From NCBI RefSeq assembly GCF_013300825.1, contig NZ_JAAIMY010000001.1, positions 62,001 to 126,000 of the forward strand: 64,000 nt of DNA, written 5' to 3'. This document shows, piece after piece, positions 18,677 through 27,416 of the stretch. The notes beneath the pieces are model-generated. The model searched no databases, was not told the origin of the DNA, and saw only the letters and a list, made by a program, of their open reading frames with translations. Made by a program: the position numbers and the translations under genes. The DNA is from Blautia wexlerae. Its GTDB lineage: Bacteria > Bacillota > Clostridia > Lachnospirales > Lachnospiraceae. Position 1 is the stretch's first letter; each line of letters begins with the position of its first letter.

Positions 18677-19810
18677 TTAAACGGATTGAATAAATTTCTC
18701 TACATAATGCAGAGCCGCTCCGATTGCCGGTGTATATTGTCCGTTGGTACCGACCAGAATCTGTGTTTTATCCAGTATGAATGGTGCGGTTGTATGGAGA
18801 TGTTCTGCCAGATATTCAATATCTTCTTCTGTAAAATAAGGTGCCAGATATCCGCTGAGGATGATCGGTGCATCGATAACAAGGTTGAGATTCTTCATGG
18901 CAAATGCCAGATGGTTTAAAAAATCTTTCCAGATCTGTATGATCTGGGGAGATTTTTTTTCACGCAGAAGAGGAAAAAATTCTTTGGCAGGCATACCAGC
19001 AGCCTGTTCCAGTGCATTGGCAGAGCAGTAGGTTTCCAGGCAGCCACGGCTGCCGCAGTAGCAAAGTGGGCCGTCGGGATTAATACACATATGTTCAAGA
19101 GTTCCGCTGTGCATGGAGATCCCCTGATGAATCTGATGATTGGTAATGATGCCGCCGCCCAGATTTCGGTTCAGCAGGATGATAACAGCACTGTCAAGCT
19201 CAGGATGATTCCATAATTCAAGGAACGCAGCTGATTTCGAATCATGTTCCAGATAACAGGGATATGGAAGATATCTGGAAAAATCATCCAGTTTCATGCC
19301 TGCGTTATTCATGATATCTCCATATAGTACAGTGGTATGATCCGGGGATGTGATACCCTGTGTGGCAATGGAGATGCCAAGAACTTTGTCATTGTCATAT
19401 TGGCGCGATGAGATGAATTCTTTTACTGCGTCAGTGACCTGTTTATAGTAATCCGGTGTGTTGGAATATGGAAGCGGAATGGTATCTGTATAGAAAGCAT
19501 TTCCATACAAATCTACAGCAGTAATATGAAACATCCCTTTTAAAATACCGATACCAATGGAAATTTTAAAATCTGATACAATCTGAAGGGCGTTTGCCTT
19601 TCTTCCACCGGTGGATTCAAAGAAACCATTTTTTTCAATAAGACCTTCCTGCTCCAGAAGGTTCAGGTTCTGACTGACAGTGGATAACCCCATCTGCAGT
19701 TCCTGAACAATCTGCAGCTTGGAGGTCGTTTTTTTTCTGTAAATATACTGGTAAACCTTTGATTTATTTATTTTCTTGAGACTAATGTTGGTCAATCCCT
19801 TTTCACTCAT
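18677..19810 (-). CDS. ROK-family transcriptional regulator (NagC/XylR type)
   Basis: The 377-residue protein has an N-terminal winged helix (about 1-70, with KTTSKLQIVQELQMGLSTVSQNL as the recognition region). A ROK sugar-kinase-like domain follows. The zinc/cysteine cluster CYCGSRGCLETYC near residue 255 and the GGGIITNHQIHQG motif are typical. Such repressors release DNA on binding a sugar. It is transcribed divergently from the dehydrogenase gene at 20092 across 281 bases, so that gene is its likely target. AGGAGAAT precedes its start on the minus strand. Confidence 0.93.
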   Translation of the reverse strand: MSEKGLTNISLKKINKSKVYQYIYRKKTTSKLQIVQELQMGLSTVSQNLNLLEQEGLIEKNGFFESTGGRKANALQIVSDFKISIGIGILKGMFHITAVDLYGNAFYTDTIPLPYSNTPDYYKQVTDAVKEFISSRQYDNDKVLGISIATQGITSPDHTTVLYGDIMNNAGMKLDDFSRYLPYPCYLEHDSKSAAFLELWNHPELDSAVIILLNRNLGGGIITNHQIHQGISMHSGTLEHMCINPDGPLCYCGSRGCLETYCSANALEQAAGMPAKEFFPLLREKKSPQIIQIWKDFLNHLAFAMKNLNLVIDAPIILSGYLAPYFTEEDIEYLAEHLHTTAPFILDKTQILVGTNGQYTPAIGAALHYVEKFIQSV

Positions 19811-20008
19811 AATATTCTCCTGATTATGTTACAAGATAATGTTAAGTTTCAGTTTTATTGTAGCATAGAACGAAAAAAAAACAATAAAAATATCCGGCAC
19901 GATCAGCAACATCAATTTGTCAGTACACTATAGTAAAATAGACAAAAAAGTTGTTTGAAAATTAGAATTTCTGTCAATGGATTTTTTAAAATAAAAGATA
20001 TATACTCA

Positions 20009-20035
20009 ACTTACAGTTAAGATATAAACGTAAGT
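20009..20035. promoter_or_regulatory. Inverted repeat in the divergent ROK/dehydrogenase control region
   Basis: ACTTAC (20009-20014) and GTAAGT (20030-20035) are inverted, with a TTAAGATATAAA core between. They sit about 60 bases before the dehydrogenase start. This could be the operator of the ROK regulator. The rest of 19811-20091 is AT-rich; no promoter was clear enough to place. Confidence 0.3.
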
Positions 20036-20091
20036 AAAAAACATAATAACAAACAATAAGCATCGAATAAGACAAACAAGGAGGATATAAT

Positions 20092-21708
20092 ATGAAATTA
20101 TCAATCAATGGAATCAAGGAACAGGAAGCATGGAAAAAGGCAGGAATTACTCTCCCGAGTTATGATGTGGAAGCAGTTTCTGAGAATGCAAAGGAGAATC
20201 CGGTATGGGTTCACTTTGGTATCGGAAATATTTTCCGCGTGTTTATCGGTGGAATTGCAGATGGTCTTCTGGAAGAGGGAGTTCTGGATCGTGGGATTAC
20301 CTGTGTGGAAACCTTTGATTATGATGTAGTAGATAAGATTTATGATCCATATGACAATCTTGGATTAAGTGTAATCCTGCATGGGGATGGAACCCGTGAG
20401 TATAAAGTAGTCGGAGCTTTTGCGGAAGCAGTGAAGGCACAGTCTTCTAATGCAGAACAGTGGAAACGCCTGAAAGAAATCTTCACAAGCAAATCCCTGC
20501 AGATGGTTTCATTTACGATCACAGAGAAAGGCTATGCATTACAGAAAGCTGACGGAACATGGTTCCCGTTTGTAGAGGCAGATATCAAGAATGGTCCGGA
20601 TAAAGCAGTTGGTGCCATGGCAGTTCTGGTTGCAATGCTTTATGAAAGATATAAAGCAGGAAAATATCCCATCGCACTGGTTTCCATGGATAACTGCTCA
20701 CAGAACGGTGCAAAGCTTCGTGAGTCAGTACTGACAATGACAGAAGAGTGGAAGAAAGCCGGATTTGTTGATGAGGGATTTGTAAACTATGTAAGCGATG
20801 AGAAAGTAGTTGCTTTTCCATGGACAATGATCGATAAGATCACACCTCGTCCAAGCGAGCAGATTGCAGCAGACCTTGAGAATCTGGGTGTTGAGAACAT
20901 GCAGCCGGTGATCACAGGTAAGAAGACATACATTGCACCATTTGTCAATGCTGAGAAACCACAGTATCTGGTAATAGAGGACAGCTTCCCTAATGGACGT
21001 CCGGCTCTGGAAAAAGGTTTCGGCGTATATATGGCAGACAGAAATACAGTTAACCTTTCTGAACGTATGAAAGTAACAGTATGTCTGAATCCGGTTCATT
21101 CTGCTACAGGTCCGCTGGGAGTAGTTCTTGGATATGATCTGTTTGCGCATATGCTTAATACAAATGAAGATATGATGAAAATGGCACGTATGATTGCTTA
21201 TGATGAAGGTCTTCCGGTAGTTGCTGACCCTGGAATCCTTTCTCCCCAGGCATTTGTTGATGAGCTTTTTAATGATCGTTTTCCAAATGAATATCTGGGA
21301 GACACCAACCTTCGTCTGGCGGTAGATGTATCTCAGATGGTTGGTATCCGTTTCGGCGAAACAATCAAAGCATATGTAAAGAAATTCGGAGATGCTTCCA
21401 GACTGACAGCTATTCCTCTGGGAATTGCAGGATGGCTCAGATATATGCTTGGTGTAGATGATGAAGGAAATAAATTTGAACTTGCACCGGACCCAATGAA
21501 TGAGGAACTGCAGGAACAGTTTAAGGATATTGTAGTAGGTAAACCTGAAACATTTAAGGATCAGTTAAAACCAATTCTTTCCAATGAGCGTCTGTTCTTC
21601 ACTGACCTTTACAAAGACGGTGTGGGAGAGAAGGTTGAGGATATGTTCCGTGAGATGATCGCAGGACCTGGAGCTGTAAGAGCAACAATACATAAATATG
21701 TTGGATGA
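20092..21708 (+). CDS. Mannitol dehydrogenase family oxidoreductase (fructuronate reductase-like, UxuB type)
   Basis: The 538-residue long-chain polyol dehydrogenase has an N-terminal nucleotide-binding part beginning WVHFGIGNIFRVFIGGIADGLL. The conserved segment SMDNCSQNGAKL matches the SxDNMPxNG motif. FPWTMIDKITPRP follows (FPxxMVDRITP in the family), and the catalytic lysine region is VCLNPVHSATGPLGVVLG. The family interconverts fructuronate with mannonate or fructose with mannitol using NAD(P)H. The divergent ROK regulator suggests sugar-acid or polyol control. AGGAGG precedes ATG 20092. The exact substrate is not decided. Confidence 0.85.
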   Translation: MKLSINGIKEQEAWKKAGITLPSYDVEAVSENAKENPVWVHFGIGNIFRVFIGGIADGLLEEGVLDRGITCVETFDYDVVDKIYDPYDNLGLSVILHGDGTREYKVVGAFAEAVKAQSSNAEQWKRLKEIFTSKSLQMVSFTITEKGYALQKADGTWFPFVEADIKNGPDKAVGAMAVLVAMLYERYKAGKYPIALVSMDNCSQNGAKLRESVLTMTEEWKKAGFVDEGFVNYVSDEKVVAFPWTMIDKITPRPSEQIAADLENLGVENMQPVITGKKTYIAPFVNAEKPQYLVIEDSFPNGRPALEKGFGVYMADRNTVNLSERMKVTVCLNPVHSATGPLGVVLGYDLFAHMLNTNEDMMKMARMIAYDEGLPVVADPGILSPQAFVDELFNDRFPNEYLGDTNLRLAVDVSQMVGIRFGETIKAYVKKFGDASRLTAIPLGIAGWLRYMLGVDDEGNKFELAPDPMNEELQEQFKDIVVGKPETFKDQLKPILSNERLFFTDLYKDGVGEKVEDMFREMIAGPGAVRATIHKYVG

Positions 21709-21755
21709 TTTTCAGCAGATGGATACTATAACTGACTTTCAGGAGGAAAATGAAA

Positions 21756-22148
21756 ATGAATTTAAAAGAACAGTTTAATGGAATTCAGCATATTGGAATT
21801 CCGACCAATGATATTGAAGCAACCATTGATTTTTATAAGGCTCTGGGATTTGAAATTGCTTTTCGTACAGTAAATGAGGAAGCAGATGAAAAGGTTGCTT
21901 TTCTGAAATTAAATACACTTGTTGTTGAGACATATGAGAATAAAGCAGCTAAGATGGAAGCCGGTGCCATTGATCATCTGGCGATTGATGTAAAAGACAT
22001 TGAAAAAGTATATGAAATGATTAATCAGGCAGGATTAAATATGACCAACGATACCGTTCATTTTCTTCCCTTCTGGGAAAACGGGGTAAAGTTCTTTACA
22101 ATTGAGGGACCGAATAAAGAGAAGGTTGAGTTCAGCCAGTACTTATAA
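21756..22148 (+). CDS. VOC/glyoxalase-family protein
   Basis: The protein has about 130 residues. ATG 21756 is preferred because AGGAGG lies 9 bases upstream; ATG 21750 is only 3 bases away. The start is NGIQHIGIPTNDIEATIDFYKALGFEIAF. The second beta-alpha-beta-beta-beta unit begins IDHLAIDVKDIEKVYEMI, and the protein ends with FTIEGPNKEKVEFSQ. His and Glu at the usual metal-binding places are present. The gene lies 47 bases after the dehydrogenase and is probably cotranscribed, so it may act on a related sugar derivative. Function is otherwise unknown. Confidence 0.85.
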   Translation: MNLKEQFNGIQHIGIPTNDIEATIDFYKALGFEIAFRTVNEEADEKVAFLKLNTLVVETYENKAAKMEAGAIDHLAIDVKDIEKVYEMINQAGLNMTNDTVHFLPFWENGVKFFTIEGPNKEKVEFSQYL

Positions 22149-22173
22149 AGTCAGGCGGTTAAATTCAGCGAGA

Positions 22174-22204
22174 AAAAGCATCTGTCAAAGCAGGTGCTTT
22201 TTGT
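22174..22204 (+). terminator. Terminator after the VOC gene
   Basis: AAAGCATCTG (22175-22184) pairs with CAGGTGCTTT (22191-22200), with one wobble, followed by T. Confidence 0.8.
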
Positions 22205-22283
22205 TTTCAATATTTTATTGAGAAAAGCCTGAGAAAAGTTTAAAATAGGAAATAATAAAAAATAAACGAAAGGAGTTTTTATC

Positions 22284-22673
22284 ATGAGTAAACGAACAGA
22301 GAGAATGAGTCGGAGTGCAGCTGAGAGAATTAACCGCAAAGATACAGTGATCAGACAGAATAATGCAGAACTTGAGGAGCTGAGGAGTCAGTATGAGAAT
22401 CTGGATATCTGTGAGGAGGATAAGCAGGTGATTGATGATTATATTGCCTGCAAAGATGCCAGAGCTGACAGGATGGCAGAGAAACTCTATGAAAAGGGAC
22501 GAAAAGATGTAAAGAGATGTATCCGCATCCGAAAACTGATCCGCAGATGCATGATCCTGTCTGCCATTGTTACGGTGGTACTGATTCAGTATAATAAGAA
22601 TGAGAAGTTGAGAGAAAGTCTGGAAGAGCTACTGAAAATGTTCCGGGATGGAGTGTCGGACGAGGATTTATAA
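22284..22673 (+). CDS. Hypothetical coiled-coil protein with one membrane segment
   Basis: I do not recognise this 129-residue protein. The first 90 residues are highly charged and predicted helical or coiled coil (RINRKDTVIRQNNAELEELRSQYENL). A single hydrophobic segment MILSAIVTVVLIQY (about 90-104) and a short acidic tail follow. AAAGGAG precedes ATG 22284. The gene sits 109 bases before a flavodoxin start and may share its transcript. Confidence 0.6.
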   Translation: MSKRTERMSRSAAERINRKDTVIRQNNAELEELRSQYENLDICEEDKQVIDDYIACKDARADRMAEKLYEKGRKDVKRCIRIRKLIRRCMILSAIVTVVLIQYNKNEKLRESLEELLKMFRDGVSDEDL

Positions 22674-22781
22674 CTGATATAAATAACGCAGATAAAAATG
22701 TACTTTCGGAATCTTTTTGCAAAAGCAAATACAAGGAAGACTTCGAGAGTGCATAAAACAAAAAAAGGAGCAAGAGACAGC

Positions 22782-23297
22782 ATGGGAATACAAAGATACT
22801 CGATTATATACAGCAGTAAAACAGGGAACACAAAGAAGCTTGCGGAGAAGATCAGGGAGGTACTGCCTGAGGAAAACTGTGACTATTTTGGAACAGAAGG
22901 AGCAAAGGCTCTTTCTTCCGACATATTATACATTGGATTCTGGACAGATATAGGGAATGCAGATCCTGCAACACTTGAACTGTTAAAGAGTCTGAAAAAC
23001 AAGAAGATCTTTCTGTTTGGAACAGCAGGTTTCGGAGGCAGTGAAGCCTATTTCCAGCAGGTTCTCGGGAAAGTTAAAGAATCTGTGGATGAGAGTAATA
23101 CAGTGATGGGAGAATTTATGTGTCAGGGGAAAATGCCCCAGTCAGTTAGGGACAGATACGTAAAGATGAAAGAGAAGCCGGATCATGCGCCGAACCTGGA
23201 TGAACTGATCCAGAATTTTGACAGGGCGTTATCTCATCCTGACAATGAAGATCTGGACAGACTGGAAGAAATAATCAGAAGAGACCTGGAAAAATAA
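22782..23297 (+). CDS. Flavodoxin-family protein
   Basis: The protein has 171 residues from ATG 22782, 11 bases after AAAGGAG. The frame extends upstream to 22698, but the flavodoxin fold starts at MGIQRYSIIYSSKTGNTKKLAEKI. There SSKTGNT is the FMN phosphate-binding loop. YIGFWTDIGNADP and LFGTAGFGGSEAYFQQ match the other FMN-contacting loops. It probably carries electrons or regulates redox steps. Its redox partner is not apparent from neighbours. Confidence 0.88.
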   Translation: MGIQRYSIIYSSKTGNTKKLAEKIREVLPEENCDYFGTEGAKALSSDILYIGFWTDIGNADPATLELLKSLKNKKIFLFGTAGFGGSEAYFQQVLGKVKESVDESNTVMGEFMCQGKMPQSVRDRYVKMKEKPDHAPNLDELIQNFDRALSHPDNEDLDRLEEIIRRDLEK

Positions 23298-23304
23298 TTA
23301 AGTC

Positions 23305-23333
23305 TTGACTAACAGAGGGAACTGCGGTATAGT
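23305..23333 (+). promoter_or_regulatory. Promoter of the FUSC-family gene
   Basis: TTGACT (23305-23310), an exact 17-base spacer and TATAGT (23328-23333) form a strong sigma-A type promoter 65 bases before ATG 23398. Confidence 0.7.
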
Positions 23334-23397
23334 GCTCGTTACTAAAAAGGTAATCCATAAATTTATATAGATTTTCACGAAAGAGAGGTAACGAGAC

Positions 23398-24462
23398 ATG
23401 ACATTTTATCAGGAATTACAATTGAGTTCGACCGGCTCCAAACAGCTGATCAGAAGCACCACAGACCCCAAAGAGAAAAGACGACACATTTTAATCTATA
23501 ATTTTAAAGTGTATCTGGTTATGGCTTTTTGCGTAGCAGTGGTAAGCATGTACAGTAAGCTTACAGGGAGTAACAACAGTGTAGTTGGTGTTACTGTTCT
23601 GCTGGCAGTGCTTGTGCTGCGGCAGGCAGATTTCGGAATCAGGACAACACATGGACTGCTTTCCATTGCAGGGATCTTCGGTATTCTTATGTCAGGACCC
23701 CGTCTGGCAAATATGGTGCCTCCGTTAGCTGCGTTTGCAGTGAATGCTGTGTGTATTTTACTGCTGATGATACTGGGCTGTCACAATGTGATCATGTACA
23801 ATCATTCTACCTTTGTTCTGGGATATCTGCTGCTTCTGGGATATGATGTGACAGGAAAGGAATACACCTTCCGTGTGATCGGCTTGTTGGTGGGAATGGT
23901 GATCTGTATGATCGTCTTCTATAAGAACCAGAGAAACAGAGCCTATCGAAGAACCTTCCTGGATTTGTTCCGGGAATTTGATCTTAAGTCAGCAAGAAGC
24001 AGATGGTATGTGAAACTGACACTGATTGTATCCAGCGCAATGCTGTTTATGAATCTTCTGGGACTTCCCAGAGCAATGTGGGCAGGAATCGCCTGTATGT
24101 CCGTATGTCTGCCTTTTACAGAGGACTGTATCCCAAGGTCTGTGAGCAGAGGAATGTTTAATGTTGTGGGCTGTCTGCTGTTTATTGTGCTGTATCTGGT
24201 ACTTCCTAAATCCATGTATCCGTACATTGGAATGATCGGAGGAATCGGAGTTGGATATTCAGCAGGATATCCGTGGCAGACTGCATTTAATACATTTGGA
24301 GCGTTGTCTATTGCAGCAGGGATCTTCGGAATGCCGGCAGCAATAGCACTTCGTATAGGTGCCAATGTTCTGGGAGCAGCTTATACGGTAATCTGCAATA
24401 AAGTAACAGATAAAGTAGCAGAGTATATAGGCAAAAATAAATGTGCAGAAAATCTTTCCTGA
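23398..24462 (+). CDS. FUSC-family membrane protein
   Basis: The 354-residue protein has two groups of hydrophobic helices (about residues 40-180 and 205-345) separated by a short basic cytoplasmic linker (KNQRNRAYRRTF). Each half contains a WxG/GxPRAMWAGIACMSVCLPFTE-like stretch typical of FUSC/aromatic-acid exporter proteins such as YhfK/AaeB relatives. It likely exports small aromatic or toxic acids. AGAGAGG precedes ATG 23398. It has its own promoter and no clear functional partner nearby. Confidence 0.75.
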   Translation: MTFYQELQLSSTGSKQLIRSTTDPKEKRRHILIYNFKVYLVMAFCVAVVSMYSKLTGSNNSVVGVTVLLAVLVLRQADFGIRTTHGLLSIAGIFGILMSGPRLANMVPPLAAFAVNAVCILLLMILGCHNVIMYNHSTFVLGYLLLLGYDVTGKEYTFRVIGLLVGMVICMIVFYKNQRNRAYRRTFLDLFREFDLKSARSRWYVKLTLIVSSAMLFMNLLGLPRAMWAGIACMSVCLPFTEDCIPRSVSRGMFNVVGCLLFIVLYLVLPKSMYPYIGMIGGIGVGYSAGYPWQTAFNTFGALSIAAGIFGMPAAIALRIGANVLGAAYTVICNKVTDKVAEYIGKNKCAENLS

Positions 24463-24468
24463 CTGAAA

Positions 24469-24519
24469 CTGCGGAGCGGTTATAAGCAAGTAAAAAAGCG
24501 GATGATTTTATCCGTCTGA
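24469..24519. repeat. Partial copy of the 9993-10141 hairpin repeat
   Basis: CTGCGGAGCGGTTA and the hairpin GCGGATGATTTTATCCG correspond to CTGTGTAGCGAAGT and GTGGATGATTTTATCCAC at 10098-10126. The repeat begins right after the FUSC stop codon and could act as its terminator. Confidence 0.5.
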
Positions 24520-24579
24520 TATGTGTTCTGGGAATAGAGTGAATATTAACGTACAATGACAGAGGGAGAGAGAAAGAAT

Positions 24580-26139
24580 ATGAAACAGGATACCCTGGAA
24601 GGCAGGGCGAGAACGAAAAATGGTGTAAAACGATTATGCTTTTCCGCAGTATGTATTTTACTAGAAGCAGCTTTTATCATTGCTATGATCACAAAGCTGA
24701 ATCAATATGCGGAGATTATCAATCTGATGACAAGGCTTCTTGCAGGTGTACTGGTTCTTAAGCTGTATGCGTCAGACCAGACTTCATCTATGAAAATGCC
24801 CTGGGTTATTTTGATCCTTGTATTCCCTATCTTGGGAGTGGGATTGTACTTACTGATTGGTCTCAATGGCGGTACCCGTAAAATGCGGGAGCGTTATGAC
24901 CAGATCGACAGGGAACTTCTACCGTTGCTTCCCAATGACAGTGAGTGCAGGGAAACGCTTGGCAGGAAAATCCCGAAGGCAGGCAATATTTCTGATTATA
25001 TACAGAAAAATGCCTCCTATCCGGTCTATCAGAATACAGATGTTATTTATTATGATGAGGCAGTCAAAGGGCTGGAGGCTCAGCTGGCAGATCTGGCAAA
25101 GGCAGAGAAATTCATTTTTATGGAATATCATGCCATTGAGGATGCACAGGCTTGGCATAAAATCCAGAGAGTTCTGGAAGACCGCGTAAAGGCGGGAGTG
25201 GAAGTCAGAGTGTTTTATGACGACATGGGTTCCATTGGATTTATCAATACAGACTTTATTAAGAAAATGGAAAATGTGGGAATCCACTGCAGAGTGTTCA
25301 ATCCTTTTACTCCGGGTCTGAATGTGTTTCTGAATAACCGGGATCACCGCAAGATCACAGTAATTGATGGAAAAGTAGGATTTACCGGCGGTTACAACCT
25401 TGCTAATGAATATTTTAATTTCACACATCCTTATGGACAGTGGAAGGACACAGGTATCCGTCTGGAGGGGGAGGCTGTACGTTCCCTGACAGTAACATTC
25501 CTGGAGATGTGGAATGCTGTCAGTGATAAGGATAAAAATGACAGTGATTTTACCGAATTTCTGGTTCAGACAGATTATCAGGCAAAGCAGACAGGATTTA
25601 TCCAACCCTATGCGGACAGTCCTATGGATCATGAACAGGTAGGTGAAGAAGTGTATATCAGTATGGTGAATAAAGCGGAAAAATATTGCTGGTTTATGAC
25701 TCCGTACCTGATTATCACAGATGAAATGACCCATGCTCTGTGTCTGGCAGCCAAGCGAGGGGTAGATGTAAGGATCATTACACCTGGTATTCCGGATAAA
25801 AAGATGATCTACAATATCACACGTTCCTTTTACCATGGACTGGTAAAACATGGAGTGCGTATCTATGAATGGACACCTGGTTTCTGTCATGCAAAGATGA
25901 GTGTGGCAGATGACTGTATGGCAACCTGCGGAACCATAAATCTGGATTACAGAAGTCTGTATCATCATTTTGAAAACGGCTGCTTTATGGCAGACTGTCA
26001 GGCAGTTCTGGATATCCGAAATGATCTTGCAGCAACCATGGATGAATGCCGTGAAGTGACAGAACAGTACAGTACCGGACGCAGCGCGTATCTGCGCCTG
26101 GGACAGCTGTTTATGAGGTTATTTGCGGGATTATTATAA
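24580..26139 (+). CDS. cls: Cardiolipin synthase (phospholipase D family)
   Basis: The protein has 519 residues from ATG 24580; an in-frame ATG at 24556 has no ribosome site. Two N-terminal membrane segments (about 18-40 and 74-94) anchor it. Two HKD motifs are present: DHRKITVIDGKVGFTGGYNL (His256, Lys258, Asp263) and CHAKMSVADDCMATCGTINL (His437, Lys439, Asp444). The enzyme joins two phosphatidylglycerols to cardiolipin at the membrane. Length and layout match bacterial Cls. Confidence 0.95.
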   Translation: MKQDTLEGRARTKNGVKRLCFSAVCILLEAAFIIAMITKLNQYAEIINLMTRLLAGVLVLKLYASDQTSSMKMPWVILILVFPILGVGLYLLIGLNGGTRKMRERYDQIDRELLPLLPNDSECRETLGRKIPKAGNISDYIQKNASYPVYQNTDVIYYDEAVKGLEAQLADLAKAEKFIFMEYHAIEDAQAWHKIQRVLEDRVKAGVEVRVFYDDMGSIGFINTDFIKKMENVGIHCRVFNPFTPGLNVFLNNRDHRKITVIDGKVGFTGGYNLANEYFNFTHPYGQWKDTGIRLEGEAVRSLTVTFLEMWNAVSDKDKNDSDFTEFLVQTDYQAKQTGFIQPYADSPMDHEQVGEEVYISMVNKAEKYCWFMTPYLIITDEMTHALCLAAKRGVDVRIITPGIPDKKMIYNITRSFYHGLVKHGVRIYEWTPGFCHAKMSVADDCMATCGTINLDYRSLYHHFENGCFMADCQAVLDIRNDLAATMDECREVTEQYSTGRSAYLRLGQLFMRLFAGLL

Positions 26140-26140
26140 C

Positions 26141-26155
26141 GTTACTGTTTACTCC
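26141..26155 (-). repeat. Truncated minus-oriented copy of the GTTACTGT palindromic element
   Basis: GTTACTGTTTACTCC matches 14 of 15 bases of the complementary strand of the 27-bp element found at 30488, 33506 and 36921. It begins one base after the cls stop. Confidence 0.4.
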
Positions 26156-26162
26156 ATAACAC

Positions 26163-26191
26163 TTGGAAAAAAGTAGGATATCGTGTACAAT
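26163..26191 (+). promoter_or_regulatory. Promoter of the class II aldolase gene
   Basis: TTGGAA (26163-26168), a 17-base spacer and TACAAT (26186-26191) precede the start codon by 47 bases. Confidence 0.55.
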
Positions 26192-26238
26192 GGAATGGGT
26201 AATAGCAAAACTATTAAAATATGGGAGGTATTTTAACT

Positions 26239-27327
26239 ATGGATCTTTCAACCTTAGTAAAAATGTCAAATACTTATGGAAGTAATCCTGCTTATGTTCT
26301 GGCAGGTGGTGGCAATACTTCTGTAAAAGATGACACCACATTGTATGTAAAAGGCTCCGGTACACAGCTTGCTACAATCAAGTCGGAGGAATTTGTGGAA
26401 ATGAGCAGAGCACGTTTGAATGAAATCATGAAAACTGATTATCCGGAAGATGATGTCAAACGTGAATCACTGTATCTTGCAGATGTTATGGCTGCAGTAA
26501 CAGATGCTGACAAAACAAAACGTCCAAGTGTAGAAGCACTGCTTCATAACTTATTTGCCTATACTTATGTGCTGCATGTTCATCCTACACTTGTCAATGG
26601 ACTGACCTGCGGAAAAGGGGCAAAGGAACTCAGTGAACAGCTTCTTGGAAAAGATGTACTCTGGATTGATATCTGCAAACCTGGATATACACTTGCGCGT
26701 ATCTGCTATGAGAAAATGAATGCTTATAAAGAAGAATCCGGAAAAGATGTTCAGGTTCTTCTGCTTCAGAATCATGGAATTTTCGTTGCAGCAAATACTG
26801 TAGAGGAAATTGGAGTATTATTTGACGGCGTGATCAGTAAATTAGAGAAACAGGTAAAGAGAACTGCTGATGTCAGTGATGCGGTTACACCTGAAAAAGA
26901 GCAGGCAGCAGAGAAGCTTTCCCAGTTACTGGGACATGCGGTAGAAGTTGTACCTGTAGCGGAAGCTGATAACTTCGTAAAAGATAAGGCAGCGGCTGCA
27001 CCGCTTCTGAAACCATTTACACCGGATCACATTGTATACTGTGGACCATATCCGTTATTTGTAGAGGATATTGATCAGGCAAAAACAGTACTGGATGCAT
27101 TTATGGAAGAGAATGACAAAGAGCCAAGACTGATCCTGGTACAGGGAGTGGGTGCCTTTATTATGGAAGATGATAAGGGAAAAGCTGCAAAAGCACAGCT
27201 TCTTGTAAAAGATGCCATTAAGCTTGCAGTATATGCAGAAAGCTTTGGTGGCCCGCTTCACATGACAGATGATATTACATACTTTATCACGCATTGGGAA
27301 GCAGAAGCATATCGCAGTAAGAAATAA
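26239..27327 (+). CDS. Class II aldolase/adducin family protein
   Basis: The protein has 362 residues from ATG 26239, 10 bases after GGGAGGT; an upstream in-frame ATG at 26221 overlaps that site. The zinc-binding HVHPTLVNGL and the GGGNTSVK start loop are those of class II aldolases/epimerases. The later LLLQNHGIFVAANT carries the third metal histidine. The extra C-terminal region makes it resemble the aldolase part of RhaE/RhaEW-type long enzymes. It probably cleaves or isomerises a phosphorylated sugar. It could work with the mannonate/mannitol-type dehydrogenase upstream, but this is not proven by position. Confidence 0.8.
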   Translation: MDLSTLVKMSNTYGSNPAYVLAGGGNTSVKDDTTLYVKGSGTQLATIKSEEFVEMSRARLNEIMKTDYPEDDVKRESLYLADVMAAVTDADKTKRPSVEALLHNLFAYTYVLHVHPTLVNGLTCGKGAKELSEQLLGKDVLWIDICKPGYTLARICYEKMNAYKEESGKDVQVLLLQNHGIFVAANTVEEIGVLFDGVISKLEKQVKRTADVSDAVTPEKEQAAEKLSQLLGHAVEVVPVAEADNFVKDKAAAAPLLKPFTPDHIVYCGPYPLFVEDIDQAKTVLDAFMEENDKEPRLILVQGVGAFIMEDDKGKAAKAQLLVKDAIKLAVYAESFGGPLHMTDDITYFITHWEAEAYRSKK

Positions 27328-27368
27328 TATAATAAGGGCTGTCGTTTTTTGACAGCCCTTATTATATT
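27326..27368. terminator. Bidirectional terminator between the aldolase and adhE genes
   Basis: An 18-bp perfect stem (27326-27343 with 27351-27368) has a GGGCTGTC core, AT-rich outer parts and a T-rich loop. The convergent genes end on either side, so the one hairpin can stop both transcripts. Confidence 0.85.
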
Positions 27369-27416
27369 GGTTTAAACACTATATTTTTAAAGAAAAAGGT
27401 TTATTTTCAGCAAATC

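Noticed and set aside
24919-25968. 349-codon open frame on the minus strand
   Set aside because: It mirrors cardiolipin synthase, whose two HKD motifs are intact. The reverse frame has no ribosome site or recognisable motif.
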